64,000 nt of DNA, from the NCBI GenBank assembly GCA_037975125.1, contig CM075860.1, forward strand, positions 18,733,983 to 18,797,982, written 5' to 3'. The notes under the pieces were generated by a model. That model worked only from the letters and a program-made list of their open reading frames with translations, made no database searches and was not told the origin of the DNA. This stretch comes from Latrodectus hesperus (lineage: Eukaryota > Arthropoda > Arachnida > Araneae > Theridiidae). Numbering within the stretch: position 1 is the stretch's first letter; each line of letters opens with the position of its first letter. The position numbers and the translations under genes are program-made. Of this stretch, positions 1-17,101 are shown piece by piece.

Positions 1-1237
1 ACATAAGCATCTAAATGTTAGGATTAAAATAGATAGAATTTTAATTCAAATATTTTATTCATTTATTTTCTCTGTAATGTTGATGCTCTCAATATGATAC
101 AATGAAGAGTTTTTGGTTTTTCACATGTTCCATCCAAATTTCAATCTCAATGAAATTTCATAAAAATGTATTGCATTTCAAACTTTTCGAGATTTTTCTT
201 AAGATTTTTTATTGCTTATTTAACAGTTTATCCTTGGCTTTTCACTATTTTTTGATTAGGAAGAACAACATTTCCAATAAAAGGTAAATTCAAATTTCAT
301 ACTAACTGGAAATTACTGCGATTTGTTTGGCAAATAAATATCAAACTATATCAATAAAAATTAAATTAAATAAAAATAAAAAATAAATATAAAAACTAAA
401 TCAAATTATATCAATAAAATAAAAATAAATATCAATAAAAATTTTTTAATTAACAGACTGATATTGCTGTTGACAGTAAAGATTTTGTGAATACATAAAT
501 TGTTAAAATAAAATCTATACAAAGTGCAATTATCTTTTGATTAAAATTTTACTAAATGTAGTTTTTTATCTCCTGTACTACAAATCTTACTCATTCTTTT
601 CTTAATGCTGATTCTTCCATCTATATGACATTCCTTAAATCTTCCGCAAAGATCTTTCAGTTAATCTTAGGAAAAATTCAAGAATATTGTCTCCTCCAGT
701 TGAAAACTTTTCAACAAAAGATAAACTTAAGCTTCTGTCACATGAAATTCGTGGGAATATTTTAATCTCTGCAAACTTTCAGTTTTGATGTCTTCAAAGA
801 AAAGTTTCTAAGGAGTTTTGTTAAAATTTCTCAACTAAACTCTTGATCTTTTCAGAGTATGACAAAGCTTTTCATTCTGAAAATTTCTCTTCTAGACAGC
901 ATCATCAAGAATTTTGCATTCTGTTGAAAGATTGCACAATCAGAGTTTAAAATGATCAGAATAAAAAGAATTACCTATGCATAGAATTACTTAGACTTTT
1001 TGCAGATTTAAATAAAAAGGCTTAATACATGATATGAAAGAAAATATTTGACGCAATAATTAAAAAAACATATAAACAGAATTGATTATTTAATTAAAAA
1101 TAAAATTGTACATAATTAAATAATTTTATACATCAATAAATTTTGAAACCCAGTTTTTTAGAGAACATTTTTTATTTTTAATGAATATAAAATTGAATTT
1201 TGATGAATGAATTTTTAATGAATATTAGTGTTATAAA
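1..1237. other. A+T-rich spacer, no gene seen
   Basis: No reading frame here resembles a known protein; the open frames are short and match what A+T-rich DNA gives by chance. Short direct repeats of an atatcaataaaa type occur around 350-440. Confidence 0.6.
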
Positions 1238-1480
1238 CCAACTGATTGCGAAGAGGTTAGCGTTCCTAACATTTAAGCAGTAGGTTCCGGGTTTGATTCC
1301 TGGTTCGGGCATGGATGTTTCTTTCTTTCTCTGTGTTTGTCTTTCTTTATCCCTTTACTTTCGAGGTGAAGATACCCAGCGGTATACCCACTGGGATACT
1401 CCACTGTATAAGATGCAATCAACTTTGCCCTTTATAGCGATTATTAAATATAAACTTAAGAACCGCCGGGCATTAGGAAA
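1238..1480 (+). repeat. tRNA-derived SINE, diverged copy
   Basis: A pol III-like A-box region (gaggttagcg, near 1253) is followed by a B box, GGTTTGATTCC, at 1290-1300. Then comes the junction GGTTCGGGCATGGATGTTTC that recurs in other SINEs of this window. The body aligns with the copy at 24354-24665: both go on to a CT-rich stretch, a GTATAA/GCCCTT segment and an A-rich end after a CGCCG word. No target-site duplication was found, so both ends are approximate. The family is tRNA-like at its head, but the parent tRNA cannot be named. Confidence 0.7.
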
Positions 1481-4026
<2,546 letters not shown>

Positions 4027-4050
4027 ATATATATATATATATATATATAG

Positions 4051-4107
<57 letters not shown>

Positions 4108-4131
4108 TGTGTGTATAGATATATGTATACG

Positions 4132-4201
<70 letters not shown>
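4027..4201. repeat. Compound microsatellite (AT)n-(TG)n-(AT)n
   Basis: An AT run (4027-4065) passes into a TG run (about 4069-4105), then a short TATG/TACG bridge, then a second AT run (4137-4201). The Cys-Val and Tyr-Ile open frames here come only from the repeat. Confidence 0.96.
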
Positions 4202-4204
<3 letters not shown>

Positions 4205-5916
4205 CTTGAATTTAACTGGCTTAAAAATATTTTATACCCAGAAAGATTTGTACCAAACCATTTTTTACAGGATATTAATTATTCAGATTTTATAAAAGCA
4301 TAATGAAAAAGAAAGTGCGAAGAGTAATTATAATAATCTCCAAAGATTATATAAAATACTATATTTATTCAAATTGTTTAATATTACTAGTATTAGTTAA
4401 TTTTTTTGTACTGCAAATTATTTCTTGCTTTTGTAAGTATTTATTTTGATTTTAAAAGTATTCAAATGCTTCGTCTTATAGATTTGTTCATGATGTTTTC
4501 ATGCAGTTATTCTTTATTATTGAGTAAATATCTATATAGTCAATCGATATGATGTCTCGGAAATTATAAGTTATACCGAATTTTTCTTATTTTGGAAAGT
4601 TTATAACTGGAATATGGTGGATCAATATTAGGTTAAGAAATCACATATATTTTAATTCTAAATTTGCACCCCCAAAATTTAGGAATAGATTTGATGTAAA
4701 AAAATCAAATTTTAAGCTATTTCTCTGTTCTGTGAGAACAATCAGATAATCATGCTGCTTATTGTTTATCATGAAAATGAAGGGAATATTTGAGTAATTA
4801 ATAGTCGAAAAGGATATTTTGTACAAAACATCAATTCGAAGTTATTTTATGTTGATAAATAAGCATCAGAAAAACTTTAATTACAAAAAATATTAATACA
4901 TTTTAGGACGTTCTGATGTTTAATTGAACATGTAGAATGTAATTTTAATGCCGGAAGGATTTTAAAGCTCTTACTATTAACAACTTTATATTTTTCTGAA
5001 ATTTTTTTGAGGCATAACAAACAAAAAATGTGTATGTTTAGTCTGTTTATTAAAATTTTGATAGGTGGCTTCTGAATCTGTGATCAAAATATTTCAGGAT
5101 AAAATATATCAACAGTTATTCTCCACTTTATCAACTATAATGATATTTAGAAAAATAAGTTACATCAAGCTAGAAAAAACAAAGCAATCACCTTTCAACC
5201 AGTGGAAAGCTATATATATTTTTAACTCTAAAGCAAAACTTAAAATATCGCATTAATATTATTTTATTTAAGTATAATTATATTAAACTTCTATTTTTTT
5301 ATGAGAATACATTGTTGAAGGATCTTAGGGAGATTTTATTTAACTGAACAAATATTTTAAAAAGTTTTAAATACTAATGTTATGGACGTTGAACAGCACA
5401 CATATGAAACTTTAACAGAAATGAAGCAAAATTTACAAATGGTTTGCACTCTAAAAATCTAACATCAATTTTTGATTTTACAAAACTTATAATAATTCTA
5501 ATTTTCCGAAGCAGTATAGTATCGTGCTTAAGAAAGTTATTATGAATCATAAGATAACAGATTAATATTTCAAAACTTTATTTATTGGGATTTAGTTTTA
5601 AATAATGTGATTTAGTAGTCTTATGGAATCTATAAAATATTAGTCGCAAAAGCAAAGGAAAATAATTTTTATGGTCAGAAATGATTGAAATACCGAAAAG
5701 TCCGTAAATTAAGGATGATGCCAACTAAATAAGGTGCAGAAAAGCGAAGCAAATAAAGCGCATTTTTTCATGAAGTGTATGTATTAAGCAAATAAATAAG
5801 AATAAAAAGAAATGATATATAAACGTTACTAGAGGCATCCACAAACCACGATCATATCTTCCTGCAGCACATACGCAACATATCACCCGTACAACAACAA
5901 CGTTTTGGTATGAGTG
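4202..5916. other. A+T-rich spacer, no gene seen
   Basis: No recognised coding sequence. From about 5820 the base composition becomes less A+T-rich towards the Tc1 relic, so part of 5820-5916 may be the 3' flank of that element. Confidence 0.5.
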
Positions 5917-6720
5917 TTAACACATCATATGTCTCTCATACGAATTAATTCAGTCCACACAATGACATCGCATGTCGAGGACCACATTATCGATATTCAA
6001 TTGGGTGAACAAACTACACTTAGAAAATTATATCCTCCAAAGTTTGAGTGCAGATGTAGGACATGGTTGACGGGTTGCTATTCGTCTTCCAGGTATGTCC
6101 ACATTCTATATTGGATTCAATTCTCGTGACACTGCTGGCCATTCCACATTGGTGATATCTTCTAAATGAAAGCATTTGTTGACGATGTTCAAACAGTGAG
6201 GACGGGGGATATAAGTTACAAACACAAATTTGATGATCACGGCACTCCAAAGCAAAAGAACATGTTGTTCAACAATAATGTCCAAATAAATTTAGCCTGT
6301 CATATTTCCGATTTGAACATGCAGATCTGTTTTGGAAAGTATCCAAAACAAGTACTACTACATCACCGTACATTGGCGTTCAATGATGTTTTCTTGGTGA
6401 TACTGTAAACCTGGCCTTCTACATTTGAATGCCCAACGTGAGTCGAACTACAAGCTAAACACCAATTGTTCGGAAAATAACACAAACCTTCTGTAATGGT
6501 GTCCACATTGCATGCTATCAAGTCAACTGTTGTCGACAGTAAGTTGAAGTTACACATTTGACAGGCCTATATTGTCCCAAACGTCTGTACACAGTTTGCC
6601 TTGAAACGTTCATACGATGACAGGTGAACGACAGGTTCACTGCTGTGTTCCATATTTCTTTTGACGGTTCCAAATACTAGTCGTCTTTCAGTGTTATCAC
6701 TTTTTATCTGTCTGTACTGT
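5917..6720 (-). pseudogene. Tc1-like transposase relic 1
   Basis: Tc1/mariner transposases cut and paste their own element at TA sites in the nucleus. On the minus strand, one frame from about 6480 down to the stop at 5917-5919 aligns with the catalytic core. It reads a TDLHVQ...MTG segment, IPRPHCLNIV, VEWPAVSRELNPI, then DIPGRRIATRQP and a Met-Arg-Cys C-terminus. The helix-turn-helix linker (MNVSRQTVYRRLGQYRPVKC) lies upstream in a second frame near 6600. At least seven in-frame stops and one or more frameshifts break it. All three catalytic acids are gone: the FSDES block reads FSEQL, the DNxRPH block reads YIPRPH, and the Glu of NPIE is a stop. The N-terminal DNA-binding domain is poorly preserved, so the upper boundary is approximate. 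The element's ends were not found. It is dead and was probably inserted long ago. Confidence 0.85.
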
Positions 6721-8221
6721 AACGTCTACTGACATTTATGTATCTTTGGAATCGTTGCAAAAGTCTAAAGGTGACACTTTGGCCGATTCAGAATTCCCCT
6801 ATTACTGCCATCTACGTACACCCACATTCCAAAAGGGGCCAATAAATCTACAAAAACATCATCCACATGCATTCCCAAAGCTGTATTTATGAGGTTGTGG
6901 CACTCAGAGTCGTATGGACCGTGTGAACATGCTTCCTTCTTTTCCACAGGTTCTTACATGCCTTTTTCTTACACTCTTATCATTGTGGCATCTGCACAAC
7001 ATCATCAGGTCCCTATCTATAATTTGGATATAATGCTTGATCATGTGTATGATATTTCTACAAGTGACATTTTTTCTTTCGCGTTCAATTAGTATGTGCT
7101 TCTGAATTATCTTTAATTTATGTAAATGCATGTAGTATCCAAATACAAAATGTAACCATAAAAGAGCAAGTTGCATACAATTAGCAAATATTTCATAAGC
7201 CAAATGGATGTAAAAGTGTTTAAATATCGTGTATATTGTTATAAAATGTACAATGTCCTTTACAGAAAGAAGAATTTAATGATACTTTTTTCTAAATGTT
7301 AATAATGAAAAATTTATTTTCTTTTCAAACCTTTGTATCCAATCCATAATTTCTACTCGTAGTTTTGAATTACATTTGTAGATGCCATTGATAATCACCA
7401 TACACACAGATACTATGACCACCATTAGCCTTTTCAGTATTAGTAATATGGTGGACAAGTAATGTTTTGAAGTAAAAATTGGAAATTTGAAATTCAGAAA
7501 ACATTTTTTACCGAAATTTTAAGCATATCTAGTGAAATTTATTAAAGATATGGATAAAATTGCTTCTACAAAAATTTCAGTATGAACTAACTTTTTTTAA
7601 TCTTTCTTATTGACAAGTGAAATATTCTTCCAATACTGATTAAATGCTTATGTGTTCAAATCATTTTTAATAATCTTTATTATCTTTTATTGGATTTATC
7701 TGTTCATTAATGAAACCACTTACATAATTCCTATAGATATACATATATATATAATTTCAAGGTTAAGGTTAAATCATTTAAAAGACGTTGTTAATTGAAT
7801 TAAAGAAATTTGTAAATTTAATTAAATATAATCTTGTCACTAGTTTTACATTTTTTCGAACAAAAAAATGTAAGCTATTATATTTTAACAACATTAATAT
7901 GTGTCAAAGTAATATATTTTTATTGGTATATTTTTGATAAAAACTTCTGATAGTAATTTTTAAAAAAAAATATCAAGTGAAGAAATTATTTGTCATATTC
8001 CTCCATATTAATGCTTTCAAATTACTCTAAAAATGTTGATGTAAATTACATAATATGTAAATGAAAATGTTATTAATGTGAATATAGAAATTATATATTG
8101 TCATTGTTAACATTAAAAAAAGTCTACAAATAGGAGAATACTTCCCAAAATATTTTCTTTTCAAAAGTAAGAAGTAAGAATAAATCATAGAATATGTCTT
8201 CATAACACAGTTATTTAGCAG
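6721..8221. other. Spacer, possibly Tc1 5' flank then A+T-rich DNA
   Basis: 6721-7000 is less A+T-rich than its surroundings and may hold the eroded N-terminus and left end of the Tc1 relic. From 7000 to 8221 I see nothing. Confidence 0.4.

Positions 8222-8254
<33 letters not shown>
8222..8254. repeat. (TA)n flank of the hAT element
   Basis: A 33-bp AT dinucleotide run ends exactly where the hAT terminus TAGTGGC begins. A second, longer TA run starts a few bases after the other terminus. Confidence 0.93.
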
Positions 8255-8257
<3 letters not shown>

Positions 8258-8293
8258 TGGCATGCGGTAGGTTTTCCTGCAGGGTGTGCAGAG
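8255..8293 (+). repeat. Left terminal inverted repeat of hAT element
   Basis: TAGTGGCATGCGGTA followed by TGCAGGGTGTGCA pairs with the complementary strand of 11670-11708. The terminal base is T where the other end has the canonical C, a likely decay mutation. Confidence 0.85.
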
Positions 8294-8369
8294 AAAAACA
8301 TTAACAATTATAATAAAACCATAAAATTGAAAATTGTACGATATTGTACAATTCAATAACTTTTATTAT

Positions 8370-10487
8370 TCATCTGCAAATAAAATCCATACTTCTATCC
8401 GTATTACTAACAAAATCAGGAATCATATGATCAAAAAACTCTGGTTTTGACTGTAATAAGTGTAACATTTCTTTTTCTATTGTTATTAGAGATAAATTGC
8501 TTAATCTGTCCTGGCTCATTGTATTGCATGCATAATTTTTTACTCTTTTCAATGCTGAAAATGATCTCTCCACCGAAGAAGTTGAAAATGGGGCTGTACA
8601 AATTAAATGTGCTAATTTATTTACTTCGCTTAGGGCATCTGTCAAATCATTTAGCATTATATACTGAATAAGTTTCGATAAATTAATTTCGTGGTATGAC
8701 TCACTACGGTAAAGAACACATAATTCATTAGTAAGCTTTACAAAATCGAAATGTTTTGCATAAGCGTTCTTAAACGAATTAAGGCATTCATCCGAAAATT
8801 TACTTTGATATTTCTTAAAAAAAACTTAAATTCAATACTTCAAAATATTTGAACAAATTTAACTTTTTAAAAGGGACATCTAACTGACAATAAATAGTGT
8901 CCATTATTTCATAATATAAATTTTTAAAATGTTGGTCTACACTTGAGTTTTGTAAATTTGCATGAAAGTTTTTTTTTAAAAAAATTGGGGGACCCACTAC
9001 GGAAATACTCTTTATAAACTTCATCTAATGCAACAGAAGCTCGCATATTTTGAATTGCATTTTTTACTTCCTCTACATTTTGACTAGAATATGCTATATC
9101 TAAGTTAGTTTTTTGTAAAATATCAAATAGAAAATCAATTTAACTAAGCACTTTGGCAAAAATATTTAGAAGAAAATTACCTTTAAATTTTTCAAAAAAC
9201 ATGATAACCCTTTGCAATATTAATTGTATCGTTATCCCAGCCTTCTAGATTCTCAATAATATTTTCAAATAAATCAGATAGGTCTTGCCTTTCGCTTTTT
9301 ATGGTATTCGCTAAAAGAAACTAATTCCAACGTCCTGTAGCTAATTTTGGAAATTTTCTTTTAATAATTTTATTTAAAACACCATTTCTATTTGCGGACA
9401 CCGAAATAAATGAGGCTATGCCAGAAATTGGTACAAAAAATAATTTACAATCTTTTATAAACAATACAGATTGCGACAGAACTAAATTAAGTACATGTGC
9501 TCAAACAATGTACAAACATAGCTTCTGAGAAAATGTTTTTACATTTTTTTCGCTTCCCATTCAACGCTCTTGCCATGACTGCAGCCCCATTGTACGTTTG
9601 AGCAATCAGTTTGTTCTCACACCCCCACTCATAATCGTTTCTTGCACAGCAATAAACAAATCTTCCGCAACTGGTGCACTACAATTACTAACAAATCGTA
9701 GCACAACCGATAATTGCGATTTGTGAGATATGTCAGATGTTTCATTAAGGATTATAGCAACAAATGGTGTTTCTTTTACCTCATTTATTATTTCTGAAAT
9801 TACAATATTTTTTATCGATGCAATATTATCATTTTATATTCTATTAGAGGTTCCAGAAAATATAGTGGCAGTTCTTAGATGGGTTGCTAAAAGATCATCA
9901 TATTTACTAATTAAAGTTATTAATTCTATATAATTTCCTCGACTAAGAGAATTTATATTCTCATTGTGTCTACGAAATGCATTTTCTTGTTTTGCTAAGT
10001 AAAAATCTACATCTATTAATCTCTTGAGAATATTTCTTTTTCTTGTTACTTTTTCATTGTGCTGAACAATTGATGAAGCCTTTTGTTGATCTAACATTAA
10101 ATCTATCCCGACGGTACCGATGTTTTTAATAGTATTTATGTGAGATTGTGTTTTTTCATGTTTTTTGCAGCTTCATGGAGATGATTTAAATCACTGTAGC
10201 CTTGTCTTGTCCAAATATTCTTATCCTTTTCAATTACAACAAAAAGTAAACATAGCCAGCAGTACAACTTATTCAATTCACTAGATCCAGTTAAACATTT
10301 AAATTTTTCATACGTAGATTTTTGAAAATGTCGTACACAGTTTTCCTTTAATTTTAACGTTTTGCGATAGAATAATATCCGGCATCGGACTACCCAATTT
10401 AACTATTTTGTTCTTTGTAGCAACGTCTCATCTCGAAAATGGATTTTCCAATAAATCTTTAATTATTGAAAAATCTGAGTTCTGCAT
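8370..10487 (-). pseudogene. hAT transposase, TTF-finger/DUF4371 (ZMYM1-like) type
   Basis: Read on the minus strand from ATG at 10485-10487 to the stop at 8370, about 700 codons, the usual size for this family. Near the N-terminus, a TTF-type zinc-finger region reads KFKCLTG, LNKLYCWLCLLF, then IWTRQGYSDLNHLHEAAK (10390-10170). Next come RLIDVDFYLAKQENAFRRH and LISKYDDLLATHL (10020-9880), then the DUF4371-like RNase H fold. The C-terminal dimerisation domain reads FSTSSVERSFSALKRVKN with MSQDRLSNLSLITIE (8600-8450). Several stops and frameshifts split it. The two recognisable catalytic aspartates are both changed to asparagine: the ADET block reads LNETSD (near 9745) and the YDGA block reads YNGAAVM (near 9575). 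The transposase is therefore dead even apart from the frame breaks. Confidence 0.9.
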
Positions 10488-10559
10488 TCTGAAATGGGTT
10501 TTTTATTATGAATATAAATTTAAAGAATACAATAAATAAAATATTTACCTACGAGTAGT

Positions 10560-10860
10560 CGAGATATAACTATAAAAACAGCAAAACTTATGAAAATTTT
10601 ACTAGTACTGAAAAAAAATCATGTTTTGTGTTGTATGGTGTCATATCGGCAGCGAAAAATGAACGCTTCGGGAATCCACGAAAAACTTATATTTTCATCA
10701 AACGTAGCACCACACAGTGCACGCCGCTGCGGTGCCTCATCAGGTTGCTAATTGGTGCCGACAAACCGAACGTCAATTTCACGTGCTCAGGATTTCACTG
10801 CACTCTGGCACAATAGAACGAACTGTTTCTTGTTTGGTCAGAGGATTAAACTATATTTAA
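10560..10860. other. CpG-bearing 5' region of the hAT element
   Basis: This lies just upstream of the transposase start on the minus strand. It is clearly richer in G+C and CpG than its surroundings (about 10640-10810) and is the natural place for the element's promoter. An open plus-strand frame of 62 codons crosses it but resembles nothing I know. No TATA box could be assigned. Confidence 0.3.
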
Positions 10861-11669
10861 TTATATTTAAATTAATAAATATAATTTAATCCACTGATTA
10901 ATCTATTTACACAATTGATGATATTAATTGTTTTTAATATTTAGAAATCATATACATTGCGAAAAACATCTTGACAATTTTTAAAAACAAAACCAGGGAT
11001 ATGTTGTTACAGATATATCTTACATACTATCTATGAGACACAATGAATGGTAAAATTTGGACTGTTCTGTTAAAGTTCATTTTTTGTCTAACAAAATAAA
11101 ATTGTTTTTCAGTGAATTATTTCTATAAACATAATACATCACCGAAATTATTTTACCACACTAAAACATTTCCCTTAATATTGATGAAATACTTCTTTTA
11201 TATTTCCATAAAAACAAAATCTTACAATATATAAATTTAAACATTAACCGTCTGCCAAATCGTTTGGCCAGTTAATTAGTTAAAAAACAAAAGTGCTTCA
11301 GCACGTAAGTCCCCGCTCTAATACAACGCTTAATAAACCGTACCTTTGGGTGATTCTAAGTGCAACGTGCAGGTAAAATAGCTGCACTTGCCTCAGTCCT
11401 AAGGTATGCTATGCTTCTCCAGTAGTCCATACATATGAAGCATGGTTTTCTGTTAGTGCGCAGTGCGTACACCTCAAAACTTCCTATGTTGGTTTGCTTT
11501 TGAACGGGCTACGTGGTGCAGCACCTAGTACCGCACGCATTGTGATAATACAAGAAAGCAAATCAACATAATATTTGAATAGATTATAAATAATATTTAT
11601 TATATACCATATAAAGATAGGTAGACATAGGTGCAGAAAATTATTGTCTCTCTTAATTTTGCTAGGGTG

Positions 11670-14342
<2,673 letters not shown>

Positions 14343-14410
14343 TTTCTGGTTTTCTCAATCCTAGATTTTTTGTGTAGACACAAAAAATCTAGGATTGAGA
14401 AAACCAGAAA
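14343..14410. repeat. Perfect 33-bp inverted repeat with a 2-base centre
   Basis: Arm 14343-14375 (tttctggttttctcaa...) is the exact reverse complement of 14378-14410; only AG at 14376-14377 is unpaired. No mismatch was found in 33 pairs. Possible readings are a fold-back mutation (template switch), a small hairpin element or hairpin RNA, or an assembly or sequencing foldback. Confidence 0.95.
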
Positions 14411-14553
14411 CAAATATATATCAGCATACATATATGCATTAAAGGTAATACGATTTAGGCTAATTTGATAATTATAGTATGTTAAATCAAATAAAATGGT
14501 TCTTTTAGCATAATTTGACCTCTTGGATTGATGTTGGTATGAAAAGAAAAAGC

Positions 14554-14586
14554 TATAAATAGGTTAAAATTTCTGCTTTCCAGTCA
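14554..14586 (+). promoter_or_regulatory. Candidate core promoter: TATA box and initiator
   Basis: TATAAATAGG at 14554-14563 matches the TATA consensus. An initiator-like CCAGTC has its A at 14582, 28 bases downstream of the first T, the standard spacing; a second TCATT lies at 14584-14588. The predicted leader is about 57 nt before ATG at 14639. TATA-like words are common by chance in such A+T-rich DNA. The support here is the combination of TATA, spacing, initiator and a signal-peptide ORF. Confidence 0.5.
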
Positions 14587-14638
14587 TTTCTGTTTGAGTA
14601 TCTCATTTTAGACGTTTAATCTAAGCTGAAGTGTCTAC

Positions 14639-14749
14639 ATGGTCAAGATGGCGTCGGGGTTCTTTAATCGTTTTTTATTTTTTATTTTGCTTGTCTTAGT
14701 AGAGGTGGTTACCTCAAAATGTCTTGATTCACCAGTTGATCGGAATTGA
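14639..14749 (+). CDS. Candidate secreted peptide or first exon (36 codons)
   Basis: The ORF runs ATG to TGA. A short basic and polar start (MVKMASGFFNRF) is followed by a hydrophobic core (LFFILLVLVEVV). A plausible signal-peptidase site, V-T-S before K-C, leaves a ten-residue tail containing one Cys and ending D-R-N. The second ATG (14648-14650, context AAGATGG) is a better translation start than the first. It may be the first exon of a longer secreted protein, a very short peptide gene, or a gene cut by a mutation. Possible donor sites such as GAG/GTGGTT near 14706 are weak. No downstream exon was recognised, so the protein family is unknown. The upstream TATA and initiator layout supports real transcription. 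Confidence 0.42.
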   Translation: MVKMASGFFNRFLFFILLVLVEVVTSKCLDSPVDRN

Positions 14750-17061
14750 CTTAACGCTCATTTCTATTATTAAATATCGAATGCTCTTTACATTTTGCCT
14801 ATAGTAATGGATACTAGTTACACTAAAGACTTAATCAATTAATCTTTCCCTTGCTCATGAATTTTTCAGGAGTTACCTTTAAAATAGATTTGTAAGCATT
14901 GCCAATCAATGTTTTTTTTTACTGTAAAAATGATATTTTACAGCAAAAAGTCATTTTTATAGTAAAAAAGTATTCACTTGATTGGTTGATTCATTTGATT
15001 TATGATTCAATTGATTTGTTGCGTAACTATTTAAACTAAAAAGAACTTACCAGACATTAATTTTAGAAAACTTTGACTAAAATAAAAATAAAAGTCATTC
15101 GAGAATATATTTTTCATTTCAGCTTTATAAACGTAAAGCAATACACCCGATTTTAAAATCCTGAACCGATGCACTATTTCCTATAAAACGTCTGTCTTTG
15201 GTTCTTTGTTTGCTTTTCTTTTTTGTCAAAGTCACTTTATAACATTGTTTATGTAAAACTTTGGGCAAGAAATGCTAAAATAACATAGTATTGTTAACAT
15301 TTTACTTCATTGCATTAAATATAAATATTTCAAATATATAAATACAGCAAAAAATATCTAAACAGTTTGAGAATTTCAATTGCTTTTTAAAGTTTTTAAT
15401 ACGATGTTATATTTATGTGAAATGCATACAACTTCCAAACATAAGCCTGAGTTATGTGCAAAACTTATCTAAATTTAACTTAATTTACTTTAATTATCTT
15501 ATTAATTTACTTTAATTAAATATTTTAACAAGAGAACAAATTAATAAGTTTTTAAAATATTTTAACTACACATTTTTTAAGAAATATTTATCTCAGTACC
15601 GTGTCTATCATGAGTCTCAAATATGCATTTCTAATACGGTTTAGATGTATTTTTAGAAACAAGGAAGTTTTAGATTTTTTTCTTTCACAAATTAACATTA
15701 ATGCATTTTCTAATTAATCAGTTTTTTTTTTTCACACTAGAATTCGCAAGGGAATTACGGCCATTAGTGACTAATTTAATTAAAACATTTGAAACTCATA
15801 CTTGTGAATTTTTGTATCTTAATTTAAGTAATGCATAAATATGTATTTTTAAGTAAAACGTAGGAAATGTGTATTGTTCAAAATGCATGCTACTTATTCT
15901 TGCGTTGTAATTTTTTGAGACTCATATTATTTGAGTGTTAAAAACAAATGCTCTCATAGATGAATAGGAAATTCAATTGTGATGTTATACTTAATTCAAT
16001 CCCTACTCTCGTTTATAATTGCTTTAAAATATAATTTATTCATCACACTAATTGTACATATTGTTATGCATTAAATTAGTTTATATTTAAAAAGTAAAAA
16101 AAAAAATCATGCTTATGTTTAAAATTATTTAGTTACTGTAATTAATATTTTCTCCTTTTAACTGATATTCTGTAAAATTAAATTATTCTTGAACTTAATA
16201 AGTAATGCATCATTTTTTCATCTAGATTTATAATTTAATACAGACATTTTAAGTCAGATATCTTACACATAGTTTAAGGAAAAAACTCGTAAATATATTA
16301 AAACTGAAAATAAGAATGTGCTTAACTTTGTAATTATTTCTAAAATAATTTTTTCAAGTTTTAATGACACGAGCGTAAATTTATCTAATGTTTCTCTTCA
16401 CAATAATATATATTCGCTGATTTCAATTCCAAATGTTAAGACATATTTAAACAGGTTTTTTGATTTCATACTAGAATCAAAGATATGTTTGTTTTGATCA
16501 TTCGTTTCCGGCTGCCTATTTCTGCGGAATAAAGAAGCTCCAAACGCAGCGAATCGTCTTGTAATTTTGACCAATGGTCAAATAAGGTCAAAGATTTGGA
16601 CATAATTACAAAACTTTGTGAACGTAATTACTGCATAGTCTCTTATATTACATCTCTTTTTCCAAAATTACATTTTTATAGTTATGTAGAAAAGATACCA
16701 AAAATGAAAAATTATTTTCATTTGCATTATTTTCATGTCTCTGTAATCTGTACAAATATTCTGAAACATTTCTCTACCAGTACATATGAAATGGATAAGT
16801 TGATAAGTCATATTAGGGAAAGTTCCTAAATATCATTATTAATTTCTTACTTATCTTCGCACATAGATTGCAATTCGTTTATTCAATTTAAAATGATGCC
16901 TTCAAGTGTGATTCTGTGAAAAAATCAATTTACAAGTAATGAGAAGACTGAATAAAACGTCTTAAACAAAGATATTGTTACCAGCTTTTAGTTTAAAAAA
17001 AGCTAATTTTGGATAATAATCTTATAATGACACATTTAGATTCAAATATTCATTTTTATAG
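14750..17061. other. A+T-rich spacer; small G+C rise at 16495-16600
   Basis: Mostly featureless. 16495-16600 is noticeably less A+T-rich and has a 35-codon open plus-strand stretch, stop to stop, without recognisable homology. It could hold a downstream exon of the 14.6-kb candidate but nothing proves it. Confidence 0.35.
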
Positions 17062-17101
17062 GCCTCGGTAGCTTAGTAAGCAGCACGTCAGTCTCATATT
17101 C
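17062..17101 (+). pseudogene. 5' half of a tRNA-Met-like sequence (fossil or SINE head)
   Basis: The 40 bases read like the first half of an elongator tRNA-Met gene: acceptor-like GCCTC, D-arm TAGCTTAGTAAGCAGC (A-box-like), then the anticodon arm GTCAGTCTCATATTC with CAT in the anticodon position. Past the anticodon arm the match fades into A+T-rich DNA. Only a doubtful B-box remnant (gggtttaatttta) lies near 17133. It cannot fold as a full tRNA. It is a truncated tRNA pseudogene or the head of an eroded tRNA-derived SINE. Confidence 0.5.

Noticed and set aside
16495..16600. G+C rise with a short frame resembling a loop of a von Willebrand A domain
   Set aside because: The resemblance is a few residues (NRLVILTNGQ), with stops on both sides and no splice context.
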